Below are positions 8,097-16,815 of a stretch of DNA of 44,718 bases, in pieces. Position 1 is the stretch's first letter, and each line of letters begins with the position of its first letter. The DNA is taken from the NCBI GenBank assembly GCA_902619805.1, contig CACNGC010000011.1, positions 1-44,718 on the forward strand, read 5' to 3'. This DNA comes from an uncultured SAR116 cluster alpha proteobacterium (GTDB lineage: Bacteria > Pseudomonadota > Alphaproteobacteria > Puniceispirillales > Marisalimonadaceae). The notes beneath the pieces are model-generated. The model did no database searches and was not told where the DNA came from. It saw only the letters and a program-made list of their open reading frames with translations. The position numbers and the translations under genes were made by a program.

Positions 8097-9020
8097 ATGA
8101 TAAAAGCGTCAGAAACATTTGAAGGAACATGGCCATTTCTGCCTAATTTTTTTGATGGAAATGGTTTTTTAATGCATTACGTAGATGAGGGGCCAAGACA
8201 GGCTAATCCAATTATTCTTCTTCATGGCGAACCTACCTGGGGCTATTTATATAGAAAATTCATACCTGAATTATCAAAATCATATAGGGTTGTTGTTCCA
8301 GATATGATGGGTTTTGGTAAATCAGAAACTCCGCAAGATAAAGAATATACTTTGAAAACTCATGTGGAAAATTTGAGTAAATTAATAGACAATTTAAAAT
8401 TAACCAATATTACGTTTGTTGGTCAAGATTGGGGTGGTCCAATAACAGCTGCTTATTCGATAAGAAATATTAATAAGGTAAAAAGTTTTGTTTTAATTAA
8501 TACATTATTTGGATATAGCAAAGAAGAAAGACCGAAGAATTTATCTCCATGGTTTCATTGGATAAACAAACATTATCAAGATAAAACATTAGACGGTATA
8601 TTAGGTGAACTAGGATCTACGCTCATTTCTGTCATGAAGATACCTAACTTTACAAATAATAATATTATTAATGAAACATGGATTAATGCTTATTCAGCCC
8701 AGTTTCCAGACAGAGCGAGTTGTAAAGGAGCTATTAATTTCCCTTTAGATGCTCTTTTAAATAGAATTGTACCTTATATCGTGGAAGGTATTAAACAAGG
8801 TGACCTTAAGTCTTTATGTTCGAAACCTGCTGTTTTGGCATATGGAATGAAAGATAAAGCAATTGAACCTGATTATGCTATAAGGGACTTTAAAGCTCTT
8901 TTCCCTAGTTCTAAGGTTGTCGAAATGCCAAATGCTGGTCATTATTCTCAAGAAGATGAACCAGAACTTTTAATAAATTTAATAAAAGAATTCATGACAG
9001 AAAATGAAAATAAATTATGA
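8097..9020 (+). CDS. Alpha/beta hydrolase, haloalkane-dehalogenase-like
   Basis: A 307-aa hydrolase. HGEPTW at residues 43-48 and the nucleophile elbow GQDWGG with Asp111-Trp112 are those of haloalkane dehalogenases; Asp253 (GMKDKAI) and His282 (NAGHYSQ) can complete the triad. Glu45 in HGEPTW, where other subfamilies have Asn, matches the DhlA-like subfamily I, in which two Trp residues hold the halide; Trp112 is one, and Trp152 or Trp155 in the cap is a candidate for the second. Known enzymes hydrolyse C-halogen bonds. The same scaffold also serves epoxide and ester hydrolases, so activity is not certain. AAGG precedes the ATG; the DUF952 gene overlaps its end by 4 bases. Confidence 0.75.
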   Translation: MIKASETFEGTWPFLPNFFDGNGFLMHYVDEGPRQANPIILLHGEPTWGYLYRKFIPELSKSYRVVVPDMMGFGKSETPQDKEYTLKTHVENLSKLIDNLKLTNITFVGQDWGGPITAAYSIRNINKVKSFVLINTLFGYSKEERPKNLSPWFHWINKHYQDKTLDGILGELGSTLISVMKIPNFTNNNIINETWINAYSAQFPDRASCKGAINFPLDALLNRIVPYIVEGIKQGDLKSLCSKPAVLAYGMKDKAIEPDYAIRDFKALFPSSKVVEMPNAGHYSQEDEPELLINLIKEFMTENENKL

Positions 9021-9364
9021 ATTTAGTTTATAAAATCTGTTCTAAAGATGAATGGGACAAAGCAATTTTAAATAAATTTTATGGCGGATCAGAAATCGAT
9101 AATAAAGATGGTTTCATTCATTTATCTACAAAAAAACAATTGAATGAAACGGTAACAAAACATTTTCGGGGAAAGAAAAATTTGTTAGTTATCTCTTTTA
9201 GCACTAAAAAAATACGAGATAATATTAAATGGGAAGTTTCTAGAAATGGTGATATTTTTCCCCATTACTATGGGAATTTAAAAACAAAATTTGCAGAAAA
9301 GATTTATAATTTACACTTAAATGCTAATGGTATCCATGAATTTCCTGAAAACATTTTCTCCTAA
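9017..9364 (+). CDS. DUF952 family protein
   Basis: A 115-aa protein, the usual length for DUF952. Seen: the N-terminal VYKICSKDEWDKA, the signature DGFIHLSTKKQLNET, and the later ISFSTKKIRDNIKWEV. Function of the family is unknown; the fold resembles ADP-ribosyltransferase-like small domains by annotation, which I cannot test here. The start overlaps the dehalogenase-like gene stop by 4 bases (ATGA), so translation is coupled. Its last 48 bases overlap, antisense, the end of the GT4 glycosyltransferase gene. Confidence 0.8.
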   Translation: MNLVYKICSKDEWDKAILNKFYGGSEIDNKDGFIHLSTKKQLNETVTKHFRGKKNLLVISFSTKKIRDNIKWEVSRNGDIFPHYYGNLKTKFAEKIYNLHLNANGIHEFPENIFS

Positions 9365-10396
9365 AAAATATTGTAAAAATTTTTTTTCTGCACGTAGGCC
9401 GTATTTTTGTCTTTGACTTTTATTATTGATAGCATCTCTTAAAACATTAGCTAATTGTTCTTGATTTAAAGGATCTACACACCAACCTGTTTTTTTATCA
9501 ATAACGGCATCTGTTACTCCCCCATCTATGCCTGCAATTGATGGAATTCTATAGGCGGCTGCTTCAATATAAGATATACCAAAACCTTCAATAGAGTTGT
9601 TTACTTTATATGATGGCATTACAAAAACATCAGAACTTTCTAAAAATTTTTGTTTTAAATTGCCGTTTATTTTTCCAACCAAGAATACGTTGTCTGATAA
9701 ATTTAATTTTTTGATATTTTCTTTTAATTCTTCTAATTGTAATCCCTCACCACAAATATTCCACTTAAAAGGTTTCAATAAGTTATTTGCATTTAAATTA
9801 GATAAGCATCTTAAAACGGGAAGGATGCCTTTTCTTTTTTCCAGTCTGCAAATTGTTAAAAGAGTGACTACTTCTGGCTTCTCTGCAGATTTTATTTTAT
9901 TTTTTGATGTTTTTTTAAGTGAATAAGTAGGAGGAATAACTACTATTTTTGTATTTGAAATTTTTAATTTATCAATCAAGTTAGCTGTGTAATCAGAGCT
10001 ACAAATTATACAAGAAGCTCTGTTTAAAGATTTTTTTATTTTTTCAAACTTTTTTTCTTTTCCTAAAAATTCTTGTCCATGAGCAAAGACATATATTTTA
10101 TTGATGCTTTTAGGTACAGCATTTAGAGATTTCCAGCTGTCACATATGATAATATCATTATGTTTACAAATTATTTTTAAAAAATTTTTTTTGACATATG
10201 GTCTGAATATTTTGGGAGAAAAATTGTTGTGAATATTAATATTGAAATTTGAATCTTTATATTTTTTTGATAGAAAATGATCTGGGAAAATATGTATCTC
10301 ATTATTGATTGATAATCTTTTACAAATTGAATCCATGACATTTTGCATGCCTCCAGTTCGAGGAGGAAAAGTTTGTGTAACAATCATATACTTCAT
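9317..10396 (-). CDS. Glycosyltransferase family 4 (GT-B fold)
   Basis: A 359-aa retaining glycosyltransferase. The N-terminal domain opens MKYMIVTQTFPPRTGGMQNV, a glycine-rich acceptor-side loop typical of GT4; the C-terminal domain has LLTICRLEKRKG (179-190), NICGEGLQ and the EX7E motif E270-GFGISYI-E278 that contacts the nucleotide sugar. It probably adds a sugar to a lipid or polysaccharide precursor at the inner membrane face. No neighbouring wall or LPS genes help to name the product. It is convergent with DUF952 and overlaps it by 48 bases. Confidence 0.85.
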   Translation of the reverse strand: MKYMIVTQTFPPRTGGMQNVMDSICKRLSINNEIHIFPDHFLSKKYKDSNFNINIHNNFSPKIFRPYVKKNFLKIICKHNDIIICDSWKSLNAVPKSINKIYVFAHGQEFLGKEKKFEKIKKSLNRASCIICSSDYTANLIDKLKISNTKIVVIPPTYSLKKTSKNKIKSAEKPEVVTLLTICRLEKRKGILPVLRCLSNLNANNLLKPFKWNICGEGLQLEELKENIKKLNLSDNVFLVGKINGNLKQKFLESSDVFVMPSYKVNNSIEGFGISYIEAAAYRIPSIAGIDGGVTDAVIDKKTGWCVDPLNQEQLANVLRDAINNKSQRQKYGLRAEKKFLQYFLGENVFRKFMDTISI

Positions 10397-10487
10397 AAAT
10401 ATCTACTATAATTAAAATTAAATTAAATCAAAATGTCTAGTTAAATATCATCTCATATTATACAGTAAATTAATTTTGGAGGTTATT

Positions 10488-11090
10488 ATGTTTAAATTAA
10501 CGTTTAGTCCAGCTTCTCCATATGTACGTAAAGTTTTATTATCAGCTTATAGAGCTGGAATTCAAGATGAATTAGAACTTGTGGAGGAAGGAAGTGAAAA
10601 TGATACCTTATTAAGAGGTAAAAACCCTCTTGGAAAAATTCCAGTATTACAAAAACATGACGGAGATTTTTTATTTGATAGTAGAGTAATTGTTGACCAT
10701 TTAAATAAATTAGGAGGTGGATTAATACCTGAAAATGGTTCAGAGAGAGATATTATATTAAGTAGATCGGCTCTTGCTGAAGGATTAACTGACGCATCAC
10801 TTCTTGTTGTCTATTCAGAAAGATATGCAGGAGATGAGACACCTTCGAAATTATGGCTAGATTTACAATTAGGTAAAATAGATAAAACATTAGATTTTTT
10901 GGAAATTGATATTATTAACTGGTCAAACCCAAAAGGGTTTGACGCTGCAAACATTGCTCTAGCCACTGCACTTGACTACATGTCATTTAGAAATGTAAGA
11001 GACTGGAAATCAAACAGACCAAAAATAAGTCAATGGTTTGATAATGTGTCATTAAAACTTCCAGGTTTTGCTGAAACAGCTCCTAAATAA
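10488..11090 (+). CDS. Glutathione S-transferase-like protein
   Basis: A 200-aa protein starting MFKLTFSPASPYVRKVLLSAY, the thioredoxin-like N-terminal domain of GSTs; the conserved KNPLGKIPVL with its cis-Pro lies near residue 50 and DSRVIVDHL follows. The C-terminal part (about 80-200) is all-helical. I set the start at ATG 10488, because GGAGG at 10478-10482 is the ribosome site for that codon; a TTG at 10476 would place the site inside the gene. Members conjugate or reduce with glutathione; Ser5 or Ser8/Pro-Tyr region is the likely thiolate-stabilising site (inference). It is a single gene convergent with glycerate kinase, 9 bases apart. Confidence 0.85.
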   Translation: MFKLTFSPASPYVRKVLLSAYRAGIQDELELVEEGSENDTLLRGKNPLGKIPVLQKHDGDFLFDSRVIVDHLNKLGGGLIPENGSERDIILSRSALAEGLTDASLLVVYSERYAGDETPSKLWLDLQLGKIDKTLDFLEIDIINWSNPKGFDAANIALATALDYMSFRNVRDWKSNRPKISQWFDNVSLKLPGFAETAPK

Positions 11091-11099
11091 TAATTAAAT

Positions 11100-12347
11100 C
11101 TAAGGTTGAACTAAAACAGCTCTAAAGTCATTTACATTTGTTAAGGTAGGTGAAGTAAAAATTAAATCATCTATCTTTTCAAAAAATTCATATGAGTTAT
11201 TAGCATTTAAATAACTAAGTGGATTTATTTTTTTCATATAAGCTTTTTTTAGAGTTTCTTCTGATATATATGCTCCGGCATTATCCTCAACACCATCTAT
11301 CCCATCTGTATCAATTGCAAGACAATTTATACCATTTGTATTTTTTAAGTGAATTGCCATTGAAAGCATAAATTCTGTATTTCTACCACCTTTACCATTA
11401 CCCTTAACAGTCACTGTAGTTTCTCCACCAGATAAAAGTAATATTGGTTTTTGTAAGTTAATATCTTGATATTTTTTTTCTTTTTTAATTTTTATTGCTA
11501 ACTCAGCCATCTTTTTACCTTCAATTTTAGACTCTCCCTCAAGTGAATCTGAGATAATGACAGGAATGAAATCCTGCTTTTTAGCTACTTCAGCTGCTTT
11601 TTTTAGAGTCATCATTGGGGTTGCAAGCATATATTTAGGAGATTTGTTCAATTTTGGTAATGTATTTTTTTTTATAATATCTCTCAATTTGTCATTAACA
11701 GAAATTTTATATTTTTCTAATATCTTAATTGAATCTTCATTTAAACCATTGGCTTGTATAGTTGGGCCTGAACCAATATAAGTAGGGTCATCACCAGGAA
11801 TGTCAGATATCATATAAGTTGTAAGTTTTGCTGGGAAAATTGCTTGAGCAAGACGGCCACCTTTGATTTGAGATAAAGATCGTCTTACAATATTCATTTT
11901 ATCTATTGGAGCACCACAACGTAAAAGTTCCTTATTTATTCTTTGTTTTTCTTCAAAACTTACACCTTTTGCTGGCAGTGTTAGTAAAGATGATGCTCCG
12001 CCTGAAATAAGAAAAACTACATGATCGTCTTTCGATGATTGTGTAGCTAAGTCAAATATTTTTTTAGATGCTAATAAACCATTTTTATCTGGTTCGGGAT
12101 GAGAGGCTTCAACAATTTTTATAAACTTAGTTTTAGTATAATGACCATACCTTGTTACAACTAAACCCTCTAGAAGACCATCATAAATGTTTTCGAATTC
12201 TTGTGCCATACTTGCACTTGCTTTACCAGCACCTAATACAATGAGCTTACCTTTTGGCTTTTGAGGAAGATTTCTAAATTTACCCTTAGGTTTAGCTGCA
12301 TCAAGTGCAGATTTCATAATCAGTTTAAGTGATTTTTCAAAATTCAT
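11100..12347 (-). CDS. Glycerate 2-kinase (GK-II / MOFRL family)
   Basis: A 415-aa protein with the two-domain layout of class II glycerate kinases: an N-terminal DUF4147 domain (IVLGAGKASASMAQEFE near 37-52; SHPEPDKNGLLASKK; FLISGGASSLLTLP near 133) and a C-terminal MOFRL domain (LLSGGETTVTV, GKGGRNTEFML, AIDTDGIDGVEDNAGA). The family phosphorylates D-glycerate to 2-phosphoglycerate with ATP; older annotations as hydroxypyruvate reductase (TtuD) refer to the same family. Placed within the same window as glucosylglycerate phosphorylase and a tartrate-dehydrogenase-like gene, both possible glycerate sources. No clear ribosome site precedes the ATG. Confidence 0.88.
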   Translation of the reverse strand: MNFEKSLKLIMKSALDAAKPKGKFRNLPQKPKGKLIVLGAGKASASMAQEFENIYDGLLEGLVVTRYGHYTKTKFIKIVEASHPEPDKNGLLASKKIFDLATQSSKDDHVVFLISGGASSLLTLPAKGVSFEEKQRINKELLRCGAPIDKMNIVRRSLSQIKGGRLAQAIFPAKLTTYMISDIPGDDPTYIGSGPTIQANGLNEDSIKILEKYKISVNDKLRDIIKKNTLPKLNKSPKYMLATPMMTLKKAAEVAKKQDFIPVIISDSLEGESKIEGKKMAELAIKIKKEKKYQDINLQKPILLLSGGETTVTVKGNGKGGRNTEFMLSMAIHLKNTNGINCLAIDTDGIDGVEDNAGAYISEETLKKAYMKKINPLSYLNANNSYEFFEKIDDLIFTSPTLTNVNDFRAVLVQP

Positions 12348-12437
12348 AATAAATTTGCAATTTTAATTAGTTTCTTAAAGAATGACTTCATAAGTTTTTA
12401 AATTCAATCATTAAATAAATTAAAGTGCAGGAATGAA

Positions 12438-13226
12438 ATGGCTATCATAGAAAATAAATTAATTGGAAATACTTTGCTAGTAACTATTAATAATCCTTCT
12501 AAACGAAATTCAATGATCATTGGTTTTCACGATGAATTACAATCAACGATCAAAATGGGTGAAGAAAATAAGGATGTGAACTCAATCATCATCACTGGTG
12601 CAGGTGATTTCTTTTGTGCAGGTGGTGACCTGAATGGTCTTAAAACAAGAAGATCAATGACAGAAGATGAGAGATATAATGCATTAGGTCAGTTAAATGG
12701 AACAATTCAAGCGATATATGACTGCTCAAAACCAATTATTTCAGCTATTGAAGGTGGAGCTGCTGGTGCAGGTGTTTCATTAGCAATGGCTTGTGATTTA
12801 GTCGTGATGAGTGAACATACATTTTTTTCCTTAGCATATGTTAAAATTGGATTAACACCTGATGGCAATGCAACTAAATTCTTATCTGAAACTATGCCAC
12901 GTCAAATGCTTGCTGAAATGGCAATGATAGGAGGTAAAATAGATGCTTCTAGATTATATCAAATAGGGGCTATTAATGTTTTGTCTCAAAAAGGAAATGC
13001 AAAAGAAACTGCTTTGGAATTATCTAAAAATTTCGATAATCTTCCAAAAAATTCAATTTCTAGAATAAAGAAATTATCTAGATCTGCTTATGGAAATAAT
13101 TTTTCAGAGCAGCTTCAAATGGAAACCGATTTAATGGTGAAATCTATGGGTGACAAAGAGAGCATAGAGGGTATTGATGCTTTCTTAGAAAAAAGAGAAC
13201 CAGATTATAAAAAATTAAGAAAGTAG
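12438..13226 (+). CDS. Enoyl-CoA hydratase/isomerase (PaaG-like crotonase)
   Basis: A 262-aa crotonase. Oxyanion-hole segments CAGGDL (60-65) and GGAAGAG (106-112) are intact. The usual catalytic Glu of classical hydratases (PE..LG) is replaced (LAYVKIGL), while Asp142 in LTPDGN is kept, a pattern seen in PaaG-type isomerases that move a double bond. It therefore is more likely an isomerase than a simple hydratase; this is inference from motifs. It opens after GCAGGAATGAA and precedes the lytic transglycosylase gene by 32 bases. Confidence 0.8.
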   Translation: MAIIENKLIGNTLLVTINNPSKRNSMIIGFHDELQSTIKMGEENKDVNSIIITGAGDFFCAGGDLNGLKTRRSMTEDERYNALGQLNGTIQAIYDCSKPIISAIEGGAAGAGVSLAMACDLVVMSEHTFFSLAYVKIGLTPDGNATKFLSETMPRQMLAEMAMIGGKIDASRLYQIGAINVLSQKGNAKETALELSKNFDNLPKNSISRIKKLSRSAYGNNFSEQLQMETDLMVKSMGDKESIEGIDAFLEKREPDYKKLRK

Positions 13227-13258
13227 ATTGTCTGGCATATTGATTGCTTATCAAAAGT

Positions 13259-13951
13259 ATGAAGTTATTTAAAACATCAATAATATTTACTATATCTTTT
13301 CTTATATTAGCTAAGGAAGCTTTCGCTGATAATATTGACAAATTAAAATTATGCGAAAATACAATCGAAAGCGTAGAGTTACAAACTGACATTCCAAAAG
13401 GACTTCTTCTTGGTATAGGAAAAGCTGAGGCCATTAGAAAAATCAATAATAAATATATTATCTGGCCTTGGACAATAAATCATGCTGGAAAAAGTTTGTT
13501 TTTTGATACGAAAAAACAAATGACAAATTATGTTTTTAAAAATTTAAAAAGAAATGATTTTAATATTGATGTTGGTTGCATGCAGATTAATATCAAATGG
13601 CATAAAAACAATTTCAAGAAGATTTCTGATATGTTTGAGATTAATCCTAATATTTCATATGCAGCTTCATTTTTACAACAATTAAAAAATAAATATGGTT
13701 CATGGGATAAAGCAATTAAGCACTACCACTCTTCTGATCCAAAAAAAAATAAACCTTATCTAATTAAAGTTAAAAGTTTTTGGAAAAAAGTTGCAGAAGA
13801 GAAAATAATCAAAGCTAAAAATATTAAATATGAAAGTTTTAAAAAAATAAATGAAAATTCACTCGCTAATATGATTAGAAAAAGGCAACCTTATTTGTTT
13901 GAGAGAATAGAGAAAGTTGAATTTTTTAGAAATATATTCTCACAAAATTAA
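13259..13951 (+). CDS. Secreted lytic transglycosylase (SLT domain)
   Basis: A 230-aa exported protein. ATG at 13259 gives a clean signal peptide (MKLFKTSIIFTISFLILAK, cleavage likely after AFA at 23); a TTG at 13244 would add five residues before it. The SLT fold is seen as GLLLGIGKAEAIR with catalytic Glu57, IIWPWTINHAGKSLFF (typical of the alphaproteobacterial version), DVGCMQINIKWH (104-115) and WDKAIKHYHSSDP with YLIKV. It should cleave peptidoglycan glycan strands in the periplasm. The Lys-rich C-terminal tail (about 180-230) has no known domain. The conserved Cys107 may pair with Cys32. Confidence 0.8.
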   Translation: MKLFKTSIIFTISFLILAKEAFADNIDKLKLCENTIESVELQTDIPKGLLLGIGKAEAIRKINNKYIIWPWTINHAGKSLFFDTKKQMTNYVFKNLKRNDFNIDVGCMQINIKWHKNNFKKISDMFEINPNISYAASFLQQLKNKYGSWDKAIKHYHSSDPKKNKPYLIKVKSFWKKVAEEKIIKAKNIKYESFKKINENSLANMIRKRQPYLFERIEKVEFFRNIFSQN

Positions 13952-13972
13952 ATTAATTAATTGATTAAAATT

Positions 13973-14003
13973 TAAATAACGTAAATAGTTAAATTGTTAT
14001 TTA
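13973..14003 (+). terminator. Weak stem-loop after lytic transglycosylase gene
   Basis: TAAATAAC (13973-13980) pairs with GTTATTTA (13996-14003) around a 15-base loop, followed by TTTAATTTTTA. The stem is AT-rich and so weak, but position and T-rich tail fit an intrinsic terminator. Confidence 0.3.
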
Positions 14004-14030
14004 TTTAATTTTTATTGTGAGGTTTTGAGC

Positions 14031-14702
14031 ATGAATGTAAAGGAAGCTTTCATTTCAAGAAGATCAGTTAGAAGGTTTCTTCCAGACCCGATACCAAAAG
14101 ACAAGATAAAAAATATTTTAGAGTGTTCTGCTTTTGCGCCAAGTGGACATAATATACAGCCTTGGCATGTATATGTTGTAGAAGGTGAAAAAAAACAAGC
14201 AATTACAAATTCTATTTTAGAATCTATTGAAAATGGTTCTGCAAAAAATTTTAAACAAGAATTTGATTATTATCCAACTGAGTGGTTTGAACCATTTATT
14301 TCTAGAAGAAGGGCAGTTGGTTTTGAACTTTATAAGCTTCTTAACATTAAAAGAGATGATTTTGAAGCTAGAGATAAACAAATGCAGGAAAATTTTCATT
14401 TTTTTGGTGCCCCCCTTGGGATGTTTATTACTATGGATAGACGACTTGCAACAGGAACATTTATGGATGTCGGTATGTTTATACAGAGTATATTAGTGGG
14501 TGCTAGGGGCGAAGGATTGCATACATGTGGTCAAGTTGCTTTTACGAGATTTCATACTTTAATTGCAGACCATTTAGGATTCAAACAGAACGAAATGTTA
14601 GTATGTGGTGTTTCAATTGGCTACGAGGATACTGATGCTCCTGAAAATGCTTTGAGAGTTGAAAAATTAAATTATAATGATTTTACTACTTTTTTTTCCT
14701 AA
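14031..14702 (+). CDS. Nitroreductase family flavoprotein
   Basis: A 223-aa FMN-binding reductase. FISRRSVRRFLPDP binds the FMN phosphate, APSGHNIQPWHVYVV follows as in the family, and GMFIQSILVGARGEGLHTC and VCGVSIGYED mark the dimer and flavin contacts. I chose ATG at 14031, 8 bases after GAGG (14019-14022); a TTG at 14025 lies only 2 bases from that site. It likely uses NAD(P)H to reduce nitro-compounds, quinones or enones in the cytoplasm; substrate unknown. It begins the co-directional run that leads through an MFS carrier into the glucosylglycerate genes. Confidence 0.85.
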   Translation: MNVKEAFISRRSVRRFLPDPIPKDKIKNILECSAFAPSGHNIQPWHVYVVEGEKKQAITNSILESIENGSAKNFKQEFDYYPTEWFEPFISRRRAVGFELYKLLNIKRDDFEARDKQMQENFHFFGAPLGMFITMDRRLATGTFMDVGMFIQSILVGARGEGLHTCGQVAFTRFHTLIADHLGFKQNEMLVCGVSIGYEDTDAPENALRVEKLNYNDFTTFFS

Positions 14703-14732
14703 ATTAATTTTACTTATATCAGACTAGTAAAT

Positions 14733-15959
14733 ATGAAATTATTAAATCTTGATAGTTCTAAAACTTACTCAATACCAGATTTATATCTGAATATAGGACA
14801 TTTACTTGATCATTTTATGATGCTTATTTTTGCCAAGGCAGCATTTGATGCAGGTAGAGAATTTGGGTTATCTTATGAAGAAATTATTATTTATGGAACT
14901 TTAGGTGTGGTTTTATTTGGAGCTGCAGCACCCTTAGCGGGTTGGTTAGCTGACAAATTTTCAAGAGCTATATTAATTACAATTTTTCCTTTTGGTTTGG
15001 CCCTAGGTGCATTACTAACTGCTTTTTCAGATTCTGTAGAGATGTTAGGAATATCATTAGGCATTCTGGGTTTTTTTGCAGCAATTTACCATCCTGTTGG
15101 TATTGCAATGATTACAAAAAGACCAGGTAGAGTAGGTTTGAGGCTAGGTATAAATGGTGTTTGGGGTAATATGGGGGTAGCTTTAGCACCAGTCCTAACA
15201 GGATTTCTTATAGCTTATGCCGATTGGAGACTAGCTTTCATGCTACCTGCAATTTTTTGTATTATATTTGGAATTACTCAATTAATTTCTTTTATAGAGT
15301 TAGAAGAAAATTCTTCAAATTCAAAATCAGAAATTCAAAATGAAAAAAATCAAGTTGTAAAGGATGGATGGCAAACCGTTCTTATTTGCTTAAGTATTGT
15401 TACACTATCTGGAGGATTTATTTTTGGTTCAATGACATTTCTAATACCAAGATTATTTGAAATCAATTTATCAGAAATTTCAAATGATATTGCAATAACG
15501 GGAATATTAGCGGGATTAGTTTATGCTTTTGCTTCATTTGCTCAAATTGGAACAGGTTGGTTGGCTGATAAAATTCCTCCAAAATATGTTTTATCAGCTA
15601 TGGGTGTTGGTCAACTAATTTTCATTTACTTAGCAAGTTTTACATTAGATTACAGTTTATTATTCATTATGTTAGCCGGAATGTTATTTGTCTTTGGGCA
15701 AGTTCCCGTAACAGATATTATTTTGGTAAAATATGTTCAAGATAGTTGGAGAGGTCGAGTGCTTTCAATCAAGTTTATGGTTAACTTATGTGCTGGTGCT
15801 GCAGTTTTGCCTGCAATATCTATTTTGTTAAAAAATGGATTTGATTTTTCTCACGTTCTAAAATCATTAGCTATTATATCTATAGCTGTAATTGTTTCTG
15901 GAATGTTTTTGCCTAATAAATCATCAAATTTTATTATGGCTAAACAAAAATCTTTATAA
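14733..15959 (+). CDS. MFS transporter, fosmidomycin-resistance (Fsr)-like
   Basis: A 408-aa membrane protein with about twelve hydrophobic segments in two halves and a polar central loop (about 195-215, NSSNSKSEIQNEKN). LAGWLADKFSRA after the second segment is the MFS loop 2-3 motif and GTGWLADKIPPKY its repeat in the second half. FFAAIYHPVGIAMI and LGINGVWGNMGVALAPVL resemble the Fsr branch. Substrate unknown; efflux is the usual role. It lies 30 bases after the nitroreductase gene and 27 before the GpgP-like gene, so it may be co-expressed with the glucosylglycerate genes. Confidence 0.8.
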   Translation: MKLLNLDSSKTYSIPDLYLNIGHLLDHFMMLIFAKAAFDAGREFGLSYEEIIIYGTLGVVLFGAAAPLAGWLADKFSRAILITIFPFGLALGALLTAFSDSVEMLGISLGILGFFAAIYHPVGIAMITKRPGRVGLRLGINGVWGNMGVALAPVLTGFLIAYADWRLAFMLPAIFCIIFGITQLISFIELEENSSNSKSEIQNEKNQVVKDGWQTVLICLSIVTLSGGFIFGSMTFLIPRLFEINLSEISNDIAITGILAGLVYAFASFAQIGTGWLADKIPPKYVLSAMGVGQLIFIYLASFTLDYSLLFIMLAGMLFVFGQVPVTDIILVKYVQDSWRGRVLSIKFMVNLCAGAAVLPAISILLKNGFDFSHVLKSLAIISIAVIVSGMFLPNKSSNFIMAKQKSL

Positions 15960-15986
15960 TAATTTAATAATCCCTAACTTGTTGCC

Positions 15987-16811
15987 ATGAAAAGTTGTCA
16001 AATATTTATTTTTACAGACCTTGATGGTTCATTATTAAATCATAATAATTTTGAGTTTAAGGAGATAAAGGATTTTATTTTAGATTGTATTAAAAATGGT
16101 ATTAAGATTATACCAAACACTAGTAAGACAAATTCAGAAATTCAGGTATTTCTTGACCAATTAGGACAAAATCTTCCTTTTATTGTTGAAAATGGTGCAG
16201 CAATACATAATCTTGACTTAGTTCACCCAAAAATCAAAGGTAAAAATAACTCTCTTGTTTTCAGTAGATCATTAGCTGAAATTTTAGAGTTATTTGAAAA
16301 AAAAATTCCTAAAAATTTCCAAAAAAGATGTTTTTTTTTAAAAGATATGAGCTCAATCGAACAAATGAAAATTCTTGGTCTTAATAAAAAATATTTGCCG
16401 TTTGCTCTTAATAGAGAATATTCAATACCATTAGTTTTTGAAGGCTCCAAGGAGATAGTAAATGAATTCACTAGGCTTTTAAAAGAAATTGGCATGAAAC
16501 TGCATGAAGGTGGAAGAATTTATAATATATGTGACGATTGTTCAAAAGGTAAAGCAATGATTACATTAATTGAAAAGTTAAAAAATGAATTTAATTTCAA
16601 CTATCACACAATAGTTGTAGGGGATAGTCCTAATGATATTTCAATGTTAAATGTTTCTGATCAACCTTGTATAATTCCTTTACCAAATAAAAAGAATTTA
16701 CGTCATTTAAAAGATAAAAAAATAATTAGAGCAACTCAAACAGCACCACAAGGATGGGAAGAAGTGGTAAGAGAATCGCTTAAAAAAATTAATTTTGAAT
16801 TAGAAGGATAG
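15987..16811 (+). CDS. Glucosyl-/mannosyl-3-phosphoglycerate phosphatase (HAD, MpgP family)
   Basis: A 274-aa HAD phosphatase of the Cof type. Motif I is TDLDGSLL with Asp11 (nucleophile) and Asp13; motif II includes PNTSKT; Lys187/Lys189 (SKGKA) serve motif III; motif IV is GDSPND with Asp213 and Asp217. The layout matches mannosyl-3-phosphoglycerate phosphatase, an enzyme family that also acts on glucosyl-3-phosphoglycerate. The next gene, 4 bases downstream, is a glucosyl-3-phosphoglycerate synthase, so the expected reaction here is removal of phosphate to give glucosylglycerate. The assignment to the glucosyl substrate rests on the neighbour. Confidence 0.82.
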   Translation: MKSCQIFIFTDLDGSLLNHNNFEFKEIKDFILDCIKNGIKIIPNTSKTNSEIQVFLDQLGQNLPFIVENGAAIHNLDLVHPKIKGKNNSLVFSRSLAEILELFEKKIPKNFQKRCFFLKDMSSIEQMKILGLNKKYLPFALNREYSIPLVFEGSKEIVNEFTRLLKEIGMKLHEGGRIYNICDDCSKGKAMITLIEKLKNEFNFNYHTIVVGDSPNDISMLNVSDQPCIIPLPNKKNLRHLKDKKIIRATQTAPQGWEEVVRESLKKINFELEG

Positions 16812-16815
16812 TGAT

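Noticed and set aside
10476-10487. TTG start for the GST gene
   Set aside because: The codon lies on the GGAGG ribosome site of the ATG at 10488; the same reasoning moved the thiolase start to 37029.
11100-12347. Hydroxypyruvate reductase (TtuD)
   Set aside because: Same family, but the DUF4147 plus MOFRL layout is that of glycerate 2-kinase, and the reductase name is an older annotation.
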